Of a stretch of 64,000 nucleotides of DNA, positions 12,118-24,900 are shown piece by piece. The stretch is from Symsagittifera roscoffensis. Taxonomy: Eukaryota > Xenacoelomorpha > Acoela > Convolutidae. The stretch is from NCBI RefSeq assembly GCF_963678635.1, contig NC_087064.1:21870509-21934508 (forward strand). Reading direction: 5' to 3'. The notes beneath the pieces were generated by a model, which saw only the letters and a list, made by a program, of their open reading frames with translations, made no database searches and had not been told where the DNA came from. Both the position numbers and the translations under genes were made by a program. The first letter of the stretch is position 1, and the number at the start of each line of letters is the position of its first letter.

Positions 12118-12492
12118 GCCGTAGTAGAATCTTTTTCCATAACATCCATTTGAGGCAATTCAATCTCGGCATTCTTTTCAATGTAATATGGGATTGAAGA
12201 CGGACAATTAAATTGATGATGTATATCAAACGAAGTGCAGATCAAAGGATATATTTTAACTGTCAAGTTATCAGGATGCGATTTATTTCAATCGGACCCG
12301 GCTCAAAACAAAAGATTTTTGATGTTCAACAGTCTTTCAAACGGCGCCGAAATAACCTTCGAAATGTTTCAGTGCATCTCGTTGTTAGCATGTCGTTGCT
12401 TACCGTGTTGAAAGTAAAAACATAAAACAGGTCAATATCCGTTATGCTCAATATATGCTGTTTGTTCTTCTGATGAAGTCGGATATTTTCAG
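10760..12492. other. AT-rich region upstream of Cbl, no gene seen
   Basis: Open frames at about 11293-11607 and 11775-12023 are AT-driven and show no domain. A (CT)n microsatellite lies at 12090-12115. A promoter or 5' UTR of the Cbl gene may lie here, but no element could be supported. Confidence 0.4.
12090..12115 (+). repeat. (CT)n microsatellite
   Basis: About a dozen uninterrupted CT dinucleotides, 380 bp upstream of the first recognised Cbl exon. Confidence 0.95.
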
Positions 12493-12500
12493 ATTTAGAA

Positions 12501-12973
12501 ATGCCCCTTCTCAGGAAGATTCCCAGTCTTTTTTCTGTGCATACTCCCAACTTCCTTGCCGATACAAAGAGCAATGAAAGAGTCTTCAGAGCTATGGAAA
12601 AAGTCATCAGATTATGCCAGGATGATAGAATTCAACTAAAAAACAGTCCACCTTACATTTTAGAAATTTTACCTGAGCTCTATCCTTTATTACAGACAGC
12701 TATTAAGCAAGTTTTACATGAACTGTCTTCCTATATTTCACTTTCGGATAAGAACTTTCTTCACAATACGAGTAACGCCGACATGCCAGTGTTCCTTCCA
12801 GAGTATTTCACACATCTGTGGGACAAGTATAAAATTCCGGAAAACCTGGCAAATTCTGCCATTTATCTGAAGTTGTTTTTGACAAATGTGTATCTGAAAT
12901 GCAGAGATATCGTTCAACTGTTTAAGGAGGACGAAGGTCTATCTGAATTGTCAGATGCCAGATCCAAGACTAG
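12501..12973 (+). CDS. CBL: Cbl exon 1: 4H domain
   Basis: 158-residue frame whose middle matches the Cbl four-helix bundle ([29 protein letters not shown], then [10 protein letters not shown]). About 25 residues around [17 protein letters not shown] appear inserted relative to vertebrate Cbl. Donor gtaagc. Ends two bases into an Arg codon completed by exon 2. Confidence 0.88.
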
Positions 12974-15900
12974 GTAAGCGATTGTCATTTTTTGGGTGTT
13001 TTTTTTTTCATTTATACGACTTTGCAGTATGCATTTTTGTTTATTTTGAAAGTTGGATGAAATTGTTAGAATCTGATTACTAGAAATTAGCTAAAGCGAA
13101 ATTCAATCTGAAACTTTAAAAAAAACTCGTTGAATTCCTTGATAATAATGGGGCTGCGTAACAAATAGTATCCTTTTTGCGCTTTTCGACGCAGTTTTTT
13201 GTTGGTATTTGGAGTCGACTTGAATAATATGCACGATGGTGGCGTCCTGAATTGACATAATAACCGAATGTTATAAATGAACATACGCCAATAAAAATTG
13301 ATTGTTAGAAAGCCTCGAACAAATTGCGGAAGTCTTATCTAAAAAAGAATCCAGCAGTCTAATTGCCAAATTACGAAAACGCTTTTGTTATAATAATTTA
13401 AACTGGTCTTTGATGATGATGATGACGATGTAGGCTTTGCCACCCATTTTCATTGCAAATATGGACCGTATGATTAAAATGCTTCGCAGAATAATTACTT
13501 CTTAAGAGCTTTTTTGAAGTTCTCCTAGCGCACAAAGATAAGTAGAGCGTTCCATGTTATTGCTCCACTATAAATAAATGACCTCTGATATAGTTCAATT
13601 CATTCTTTTTTTTATGTCGATAAGGCTTAGGCAAAAATAAACTGGCAAGCTAACATGGGGCACTGTAACACTTCGAGTAGAACACTAGTGTGAAGACAAA
13701 TCTAGAAACTACATTCTGAATTCGTTTTAATTTGTTCAAATAACTATCTGGCAGTCTATCTGATTTTTGAAATTGAAAGCTGCGAAACCTAATCACGCTC
13801 ATGATTTTTGAAAGTGAACAAAGTGAAGAAACTTACATAGGTGTGGTTTTTTTTTCAAGAAAAGTGTTAAATAAAAATTATGAAAAAAAGATTTGACTTG
13901 ATTTGTTTTTGATTTCAATTCAAATTCATCAAATTCATTTGCTAATAGGAAGGCAACGGGCGCTGACCAATAACGGAAGTGCAAATGGTGCAAATTAAAT
14001 TTGGGTTAGAAATGGAGTTAAAATTCTGCTTTCCAGCAGAATAATTAATTTACTTATTGATCCAAATTTCTCAAATTTGGTTGTCTTAAAATTGTCGCTT
14101 ATCAAAGCTTCTTAAATCTCAAAGACCTCAAAAGCTAAATTTTTCTTTGAAAACGCGTTTTATTAACTTTCACTCACAATTTTCCAGCTGTGCCTGTTGG
14201 CTGTTACTTTTTAAGAGGTTTATGAAAATTTGCCTCCAAAAGACTGTTTTTGCGAGATTTCCAATGCCTATATCCTCAGTGAAGATCAGAAGAAGAAGAA
14301 GAAGAAGAAGAAAGAACACCTGAATTACTATACAATAAAAGCCGAGGCATCAGTATAGCAAAGTGTAAATAATAAAGTTGGTTAAAATTCATTGGTTACA
14401 TCAAACAAAAACACAACATCAGAAAACAAGCAATAAACAAAACAAAACAAGTTCGGTTACAGTTCAAAAATTGGTTGATTAAAATATATGAAGTTACGGA
14501 TACTAAAAAAACATCAGTTTTAAGAATTAAGAACGAGCTGGTATTAAAACTTTACAAACAATTTTACAGATAGTCCAAACATACAGCGTATATACAGAGT
14601 ATATACATATTCTCTTTCAAACAATGTGTGAAAAATTAAACTAAATTAAAACATATAGAACTAGCAAAAACGGAAATCACGCCACTTATTTGTATTTGTA
14701 CATATCGGATTGTTTCTCAATTCACTCACGTAAAATTCTTTCAATTTTTTCTTGAATCCTGTTCTCGATTTTTCTAAATTGCGCAAAATTATGGGCAGTG
14801 AATTCCATTTTTTAGAAGTCAAATGAAAAAATGATTTTTGTAGAAAAGCGGTTCAACAATGTTTGTCAAAAATAATTTGTTTCGTTCTTTTGAGCCTATA
14901 ATTGGCAGTCGGTAGTCTCAATGTATTTTAAAAAGCCTTCTTTTTGTTTGTAAGATATTGGTATAAGTATGTTATACACTTTAACTCAATTCTTTTCTCG
15001 ATTCCAATGAACGATTTGCTAATGCGAAGAAGGGAAGAAGATTTAAATTTCGATCTGAAATATGTTCTTTTTGACGCCCAGTTCAACTGTTTCTCTAGAG
15101 ATAGCATCAAAGTAGCATTAATTTGTATTAAAAATATTGCTGAATAATCTAAATGTGATAAAACAAGACAATGAAGCAAGGCAACTAATGATAATGTCGG
15201 CAGTTGTTGTCCAATTGTATCTATAGTTTTAATTCCTTGTGCCATTTTTTGGAGAATTGTTTTGATTTGAGCATGAAAAGATAAACTTGAATCAAGAATA
15301 AGGCCTAAATATTTGCATTCTGATTTTTTGGCTACATAATGCCCATTAATTACTATTGTATCAGTATCTACATTTTTGCTATCATTTTTTTGACAAAATG
15401 TTATAAATTCCGATTTAGATGCATTCAGAATTGGTTCTCTGCAAAAAATTCCGTTAGATTATTGAGTGATTTTTGTAATCGATTCAAAGCATCCTCAGAA
15501 ATTATAGAAGAGGAAAAAACCATAAAGTCGTCAGGATATTGAACTAAAGTACAAACTTCATATAATCGCTCTTGTTTGTCATTAACATATAAAATGATCA
15601 ACAACGGACCAAGTACCGTTCCTTGTGAGAAACCTCGTTTGATTTCAATCCAGTCTGAAAAGATTCCATTGACGTTTACTCTTTGAATACGTTTGTTTAG
15701 GAAGCTAGCAATTAAAGCATTTGCTCCATTTGAAAAACCGAGAGAAAGCATTTTTTCAATTAAAACTTCATGCGAAATAGAATCAAAAGCCTTGGACAGA
15801 TCTAATAAAGCTGCATGTACGATTTTTTTTGAATCTATTTGATTTCGAATACTTTCTGTCACATAAACAAGAGCATCTTGTGTTGAAATGTTTTTGCGAA

Positions 15901-18900
15901 ATCCGAATTGAAATGGTGTCATTATTTGAAATTTGTCAAGATGTTCTGTTATTTGGGCATGCAAAATTTTTTCAAAATTTTAGAAAAAGCACAAGTTATT
16001 GATATTGGCCGATAATTTTTTGCATCCATTGGGTCATCTTTTTTAAGCAAAGGGGTTACGTGTGCTTTTTTCAGTTCGATCGGGAAAATGTTCTCATCTA
16101 AGCAAGTATTTATGAGAAAAGTTAAATGTGGAACTAAAACTGATTGACCGTCAATGATTGCCCAAGCAGGTACGGTACAAGGTCCGAGTGGTTTTCTGAC
16201 ATTGATTTTTCGAACTATATCAAAGCATTGCTTCACTGTAATGTGTTGAAAATGGAAAGGCGCAGATTCAGAGGCAGATTTGTTGTAATTCGGAGGCTTT
16301 TTAGCGCCGAAAAATTCGCCTAAGTTTGAAAAAATATAATTTAAATGATTGGCAATTTTTTTGTCTTGGGTTATCATTTCACTGAAGGAATTTCGTAGAA
16401 CTGTAATTCGATTGTTTCCAGAACATGTACCTCTAACTTGGTTAATATATTTCCATTTTTGTTGGATAGTGCTGAGAAGTTAAAAACTATTTTTTGAATG
16501 ATCGAGTTGTTTACTTCTAATCAATTGGCTCATTTGATTACGTAAAAACTGGTACTTTGACCAATTATCGCTTGTGCTTTGACTGCGATATGATCTGAGT
16601 GAATTCTGTTTCTTAGTCATCAATTGCTGACATTCTGAATCGAACCATTCCGTTTTCAACACATTTTTTGGTTTAAAATTACGAACAAATTTTTTTTCGA
16701 TAGGAGCATGTTGCTGAAGAGCACTAGAAATTAAATAAATCATTGTCGAGAACATGTTTTGTGCGTCTGTACATTGATATAAGAGATAACAAGGAAGAGC
16801 GGAGAGTGTATTGCAAAATTCATTTTTCTGATAATTTTCCTTATTGAAAGTCGAAATTATCCTCGGTAAACTTTTGCCGCATTTTATATCCGTCAAAATA
16901 AATGAAGCAAAATGGTCGGTTTTATATGGTGTATCAAAACAAAATCCAATGCCGTTTGTTTCATAGTCACTGATAATGTAGTCGATATGAGTTTTAGTTG
17001 AGGAACTAATTCTGGTCTCATCGTTTTGACAAAAAACCTTCAATCCATATGGAATAATTATAGAATCTAAATTTTCTTTTTCTTTGCTATCCACGTAATT
17101 TATGTTATAATCACCCAGAAGCGTAATTTTATTAGAAACTGAAAATGCATTATCTATGTTTCCAGCAGAATAATTAATTTACTTATTGATCCAAATTTCT
17201 CAAATTTGGTTGTCTTAAAATTGTCGATTATCAAAGCTTCTTAAATCTCAAAGACCTCAAAAGCTAAATTTTTCTTTGAAAAGGCGTTTTTTTAACTTTC
17301 ACTCACAATTTTCGAGCTTTGCCTGTTGGCTGTTACTTTTTAAGAGGTTTATGAAAATTTGCCTCCCAAAGACTGTTTTTGCGAGATTTCCAATGCCTAT
17401 ATCCTCAGTGAAGATCAGAAGAAGAAGAAGAAGAAAGAACACCTGAATTACTATACAATAAAAGCCGAGGCATCAGTATAGCAAAGTGTAGATAAAAATG
17501 TTGGTTAAAATTCATTGGTTACATCAAACAAAAACACAACATCAGAAAACAAGCAATAAACAAAACAAAACAAGTTCGGTTACAGTTCAGAAATTGGTTG
17601 ATTAAAATTTATGAAGTTACGCATACTAAAAAAAACATCAGTTTTAAGAATTAAGAACGAGCTGGTATTAAAACTTTACAAACAATTTTACAGATAGTCC
17701 AAACATACAGCGTATATACAGAGTATATACATATTCTCTTTCAAATAATGTGTGAAAAATTAAACTAAATTAAAACATATAGAACTAGCAAAAACGGAAA
17801 TCACGCCACTTATTTGTATTTGTACATATTGGATTGTTTCTCAATTCACTCACGTAAAATTCTTTAAATTTTTTCTTGAATCCTGTTCTCGATTTTTCTA
17901 AATTGCGCAAAATTATGGGCAGTGAATTCCATTTTTTAGAAGTCAAATGAAAAAATGATTTTTGTAGAGAAGCGGTTCAACAATGTTTGTCAAAAATAAT
18001 TTGTTTCGTTCTTTTGTTGAGCCTATAATTGGCAGTCGGTAGTCTCAATGTATTTGAAAAGCCTTCTTTTTGTTTGTAAGATATTGGTATTCTGCCGTTT
18101 TTGGATCTAAATTTGATGATTGTTGGGTTTGCTTCATTCTGGGGCGGGTTGTAATCTCACATGTGTTTGCATTAATATCAGAACCTCTAAAAGAATCTCT
18201 AAAACGTTGCACCAAAATTTCAACACCCCCATCAGAAGGATGCAAACCATCCGAGCTAAGCGCATCGGTATTTTGACTAAAATTTTTGTTTATGTCTAAA
18301 ATATCCAATTTTACTTCGCCCAAGTCCTTTACATTCCGTAGTAAATTAAGAATTTGCTTGTTTAGCTTCTGTACATTTGGATTAAAATCTTTTCTAAAAG
18401 CGCCTAAGGGAGTTACAGTACATAGTGAAATTGTTTCTGGGGAGAATTTATGATTTACGAGATAAATTAGTTTTTCTAAGCTACTCACGGCTTCCTTCGC
18501 GTCGAAATCATTTGAGAGGCAGTCATTTATTCCAATTAGCGTAGTTACATGTTTAAAATGTCGCGATTTACTATTTCTCACGCGTTGCGTTCCAGCAATG
18601 CAGAAATTGTGTGCCCACCAAATCCTCTCGCCAACACATTTTCCGATATTTGTTCCCCATTGATTCTGTTAACAATTGAGTCTCCCAGTAATAGGCCAGA
18701 ATATTCTCCTTCTCGTGGTAAAAATAAATGTTTTCGTTGTTGGTCGATTTTTTCTTCTTGAATATTGGTTGCTTGTATTTTGATTTCTTGGTTATTTTCG
18801 CTTCGCTTGTTCTGATTTCTGCTCCGAGTTTCAATCTTGCTCCATTCATTTTCAAATTTGTTTTCTGCAATTTTCGAATTGCCAGTGTTTTTAAAATTTT

Positions 18901-21900
18901 CTAGATCAATAAATTTGTTTCCTTTTTCTTCATCTTTCGTTGATACAGTTAAGTTTTCGATAATTCGTTTAAAATAAGTAACATTTTCGATCAAGTCTTT
19001 ATACAGCTCGTATTTCAATTCGTCGTTCAAATTTTGGAAAGTTTCGAGGTCAAACATGTTGGCGATTAAAAGCGAAATTAAAAATAAGACATTAAAATGA
19101 ACCGACTGATCGCTAGAAATTTAAATTGGTTGTGAAATAGATCAAGTTCTCATTGTTTGTTAGGTTGAAATTGAGTCACATCTCTCTGATTCTGTCCAAC
19201 ATGTGGAAAGAGTTTGAGGCCATGTTCAATGTCAGTGTCCAACAGGACTCCAGTGTCTTCACAGGTAGTGAGTTCAAGGTCACCAAACAAGAGGGTAACA
19301 CATTCTGGCAACACCATTTCCCCAAACAGTGAGTATATTGTTATTCTTGATATTAAAAAACTGATCAAGTATTCCCTTTAATGACAGAAAGGATAAAGAA
19401 GGGTGTAATTCAATTTCTACTTCAACTGTTGCAGTTGCCACTCTATTTTATCGAAGTAATAGATTGAACATGTTGAGATTGCATTGCAAGTGTAGCCAGT
19501 TATTGTTCAAATCGGTGTGACCCCAAACTAGTAGTTAAGTAATGACCGTATAATGAAAGTAACCCACAGAATTACCCAGCAAGTTCAAGTTCAAATTTAC
19601 AGTATTTTTTACTCTCAAGTTGAGCTAGAATAGGGTTTATATTTCAGTATTCATCAATAGAGAACTTTGAAGCTTTCTTGTTTTTTAATTAATGTGATTG
19701 GAACTGCTCGCATGTTTAGGTGCATCGTGCACTGGTCGCACTTTGTGCGCGTGTTCACCTCTGCCAAAAACGAGTTCGAGATCATGTCCAGTGAAGAGTC
19801 CCTGCGTCTGCGGGAAACATTCGACATCACGGAGAACGGCTACGTGTCAGTGTTTGAGTTCGACATCTTCGTCAGACTCTTTCACCCATTCCGCAACTTA
19901 ATTAAGAACTGGCTCCAGATTACCAGTCATCCGGCTCATATGGGTTTCAAGACGTACGATGAAGTATGTGCCATTTTGGGCAAACATAAGTCCCGTCCCG
20001 GCAGGTGAGGCAACAAAAGACAGGCCTCTAACCACATAAAGGATAGTCCTTTGTGGCTGATTAACCAAATGACGAAAAATTATACCAGCCAATCGAAATG
20101 CATAAACCAGATATCCATAATCCAGATATTTGAATGTTAGAAGATTTCTGTGATTCAGACCTCCTGCCATGGGCGTAGTTCCCACTAAATAAAGCATGTG
20201 TTTACTTGTACTTAAGTCCTTCAATTTCATCGTCTGTTCAGTCCGATAGCATCCTTTTTTATTTTTCGAAGCTACTGTTAACTACGTCCTGTTATGGCTT
20301 GTGGCAGGGGCGGATCTAGGATTTTCTGAAGGGGCTGGAGGTGGGCGTATTTTCAAAAGAACAAAAAACTTTGTCGACCTATGTTTTCTTAGGTCAACCA
20401 AATTGATTTCCCGAGCACTACCAGAACCCTATGAAGACCCTATTTCGATAAGATTTCACTTGCGTCTTCGTTTCGACCAGTTCACGAATTTATTTCCCAT
20501 TATTTTTGAGATTCTTCATTCAAATCATTGTGGTTGGAATTTTTTGTGCTGAAGAGCCGAAGTTTATAAATCTATTATCTATCTGGTAGCTATTATATAT
20601 TCAAATGCGGGGTTCACTATCTCGCTACGATTAAGCTTTTTCAATGTCTTTCAACTTTTTCCCGTTAAAGCTATATCGTATATTGCAATGGTTAAGATTT
20701 TTTTTTTATTTTTCAGTTAGAATTCAGTGTTTTTTTTCACTGAGTTCAAAATTAACAGCCCAATAATGGCATGCTGTCAGGGTTCTCCCCAGGAGTTGCG
20801 AATTTGGCCTCCAATTATGAACACCTAATTTTTTTTAGCCTATAAGATTCTTAACCCTGTAGTTGGGTGCAGTCAGGGAGAGTACTCCCAGGAATCGTGA
20901 GTCCTGCCTCCAAATATGGCTGCTCAAATCCTTGTAGTTTTCGAGATATGACATTTCTTATGATTTTGTTTTCATTTTTCGGAAAACATAGATTTTGAAA
21001 GATTCAAAATATTTGAAGTTCGCAACCCTGTTGTAAAGGGATGTGAGAGTAATCTCAGGAGTTACAAATCTTGCGTCCGAATGAGACGCTCAAAAGCTTC
21101 TATTTCCGAGATATGACATTTTTATGTTATTTAAAATGTTTCAAAGAACTTAGATATAAGAAAATTACACAAAATTTGGAGGTTCGTTCTCTATAGTGAG
21201 GCGCTGTCAATGTTCTCTCAGGGGTGGCGAATCTTGTCTCCAAATATGACTGCCCATATCCTTGTATTTTCTGAGATATGACGTATGTCATGGTTTCCAA
21301 AAATTTCAGAAAACTTAAAAAATTCAAAATGTTTTGAAATTTCCCACCCTATAATTGCGTAGGTTGAGGGTAATCTCAGGGGTTGCAAGTTTTGCGTCCA
21401 AATGCGACTGCTCAAATCTTTAAGTTGTCGAGATGTGACGTTTTTTTGAAAAAATTTTTCAAAGAACTTGCTTACAAAAAGTTTCACAAATTTTTAAATT
21501 CCCAGCCTTATAGTGAGACAACCTTCGCCTCTAAATTTGATTTCTCAAATTTTTTTAGTTTCCGAGATATGACGTTTTTTTTTCATTTTTTGTTTTCGGG
21601 GAAAGTTGGGTTTAAAAAATTAACGAAATTTGAAATTCCCAACCCTTTAGTGGAAGGCTCTCAGGTTACTCTCAGTGTTTGCAAATCTGGCATCCAATTC
21701 TCCAAAGTCCCTTTAAGTTCTCGAGATACGTGTTTATGATTTTTCAAAATTTGAATTAAAGAAACTAGTAATATAGCTGTTAAAATATTTTTTCAGCTAC
21801 GTGTTCCGTGTGAGCTGTACTAAGTTGGGCCAGTGGAGCATTGGGTACGTGGATGGGCATGGCAAGATCCTGCAGACCATCCCCAGCACCCCCACCCTCA

Positions 21901-24900
21901 TAGAGGCTCTCAACAGGGGCGTCGAAGACAGATAGTGAGTAGTTCTCGTATTAACAAACCCTAGTAATACTGGCGGGGTATCTAATTCGGAATCTTCGAG
22001 CTCTCAAAGTTTTTTGAAGTCTTTTTTATCTGCAGTTAAATTTTAAAGAAAACCAGCCATAAATGACTTCTTAGGGCACTTTATGAATGGTTTTGACCAA
22101 CAGAACTGCTTTTTTTTCTGTCGCGCGCTCTCCCCTTATGTTCGATGTATATTGTTACCCAAGGCACTTTTTAAAATTGTTTAGTGTTAGTCGACTTTGG
22201 TCCCGCTGATATTCGTTTCTATCGGAGAGCATGACAAAATCTTCAAATCAGTAGTAGCTTTTTCAGGATTTTTTTTTCGATTGTGTATGTGAAGTGCTGC
22301 AGCGAGACAGCCAGAAAGATCGATGTTGTTCAAGATTAGCATTTTAATGGGCCTTAAAATTATATTACTAGCGTATTCCCAAGAGTAATGACCTAAGTTG
22401 ACTTAATCAAACAACTTGCGTTCTGATGCGCCTGTAAAGAATCAATAAATATTCACAACATGAGAATCGACCGAATGTTGCTAGATTCAAAATCACTAGA
22501 AAGAGAAAATTGAAAGCAAAATGATGTTATTTGATGCTTTTTAGTCTGAATGAATGCATGCATATGAAAACGCATGCATATGATTGTGGTTTTTGCGTTG
22601 GCAAGTGTCGTCTTGTAACACAAATTCAAAGAAAAAGCAAAAGTTTGGTTTTCTATTCAGTTTTTTTTGTCTGAATGTGAAGAAAAACTCATGCATGTTG
22701 TGTGTGCATTTATGATATGTACTTGATGGATTGATATGGGACGTCTTGTATCTTGTTCTCTTGTTTCTAGTTACCTGTATCCGAATGGGGAGGACTACAA
22801 CCCAGACTTGAAGGCGGAGGGTGTGGTGGAAGTGGAGCAGCTGGTAGTGAGTGAGGAGGAGCAGCAGATCTACCATTTGATGGACTCCACCTACGAAGAG
22901 TGCAAACTGTGCTACGAGAGACAGAAGGACACCAAGATAGAACCATGTGGACACCTTATTTGCAGACAGTGCCTCGAGCAGATCAGGGTCAGTTGCTGTG
23001 GTAGAATTGGCTAAATTGGCAATTTTCAAACCCCAAGAACTTAACAAAAAATGATCGGTGGTCAAGTATCTTTTTATATTTTATTTTGCAGAGTCAATAT
23101 CTTCAACGGGCTTTAAATTTTTTTTGTCAAAAACTGTTATTTCGATCGCCGAAAGTTGACTGAATAAAAAAACAACCCAAAAAGAAATATTTCGTTTGCT
23201 TCGAAAGTCGGAACAATAATTTGTTAGTTGATGTTAAATATATTGCTTCACTCTTTACAAGGGTGTGGGACGAAGTGTTAAAATTCCATTATTGATTGAT
23301 TATATTCCTGGAGGTTCGTGGTGTAAAAAACGGTCGAGAAACAGAGCCACCACCATTGAATAGATTTTTAGTTGCAGCTATCGAACAACAACTAAGCTGA
23401 TGATACTTGGGTAAACGCCACTGAGCTGTAAACAAAAATTGTGATAGGAAGTTGTTGTTAAAAAAATAATTTGAGCTATTAAATTTCAAAACTTGTGGTT
23501 TTTTCATGTCAACAATTTCGTATGTTATTTTTTAGGCCCAGTGGGTCTCTACCCAAGTAGTGTTGGCTTGCTGACCGTTTGATAATTGATACTAAGAGCT
23601 CATTCGAAAATGGTGATCCAGTTTCGACTGTTTTTCTGAAATTGATCTTTTTTCTTTTTACATTTTTTTTCGACTCACTGATTTCGCACTCAATTTCAGT
23701 TCCTTAGCTTGGATTGCTACGCTTGAATTGTATCGGAAGTAAGGCAGAACTCAGCTTTTTTCTATGCAAACGGTTCTTTGAAAATTCAGTCAGCTCTGAA
23801 AATATTTATGGCCTGCTTTTGAAATCAATTGAAAGGTCCTTAGTGTAACAATTTCCATAAAAATGGACCATGCTAAGCTACTGTCAAACACTTTCGCTTT
23901 TGTTGTTGTTATCGTAGGCTTGAAAAGGAACAATGGCGTGTTTTTGACAACTTTGAATGAAAACGCGTTCCGTGGTCCAAAATCGAAGTATCAAGTTATC
24001 TGGCTACGTTTTTCCGTTTTCAGACAAGACCAGTTCATAATTTACTTTTTCTATCATTATTATTCATTGATTTTTTATCTCATTATTGCAGTTTTTTTAT
24101 AAATTACTTGTCCCTTTTCTGAAAACTTGATTTTCCCAATTTTTTTTCGAAAAGCACTTTTTTCTATTTTTCTTAAATCATTGTTGTCGGAATAATATGT
24201 GCTATCCTTGTTTCCATGTAATCGCGTCTGTTTCTTCACATTTTTTGGGAACTCCTAGGATGTCGAGTAGAATTGAATTTTCTGCATCTGAAAGCGTTTT
24301 AAGTCATTCACATTGCCGTGAGAAGCTATATCCACTTTTATAGAAACGATGATTTCCTTTTTTATTAGCTGTTCATTGGAGTTTCTAAATCAAAATCTGT
24401 AATTGAAAGTGACATGAAAATTGGTTTTTCCAAATGTGTACTAAAAAAAAGATGACTTTGAATTGCGATTCTTTTAAAGCAGAAGAAAAATTCTCGTATG
24501 CTCTAATTGGTTTGTAATTGAATTTTCTAGGCTAATTAACCAACGTAGAGTTTGTTAATGCTGAAAAGAAAATTAATTTTGAGTTTTAATTTTATTTTAG
24601 AAACAGACTAAAGCGGAGTGTCCATGGTGTAGACAAGATATCAGAGGAAATGTTAATATCAACATCCAGCCGAAAGACAAGCCAGCCAAAAGCGAACAGC
24701 TTCCAGCGACCAGCTACGAACTCCCAACATACAAACCAGAAAAGAAGCAGATACAGTCTAATTCAAAAAATCTAGGAGGAGGCACCTTGAGCGACTTTGA
24801 CAACCCTTTTGAAAGAAGCACCAGTACCATGGGCGCCAGTACTTTTGCCGCGGGAGTCGCAGATTACAATGGAAGCTATGCTTCAGAAACACTGCCCGCC

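Noticed and set aside
18045-18110. LINE ORF1-ORF2 end fusion made by splicing
   Set aside because: In fragment A the sequence before the joint is not an AG acceptor, so a deletion or template switch is more likely.
22541-23065. 174-aa minus-strand ORF
   Set aside because: Antisense to Cbl exon 5 and its flanks, low-complexity His/Leu content, no domain.
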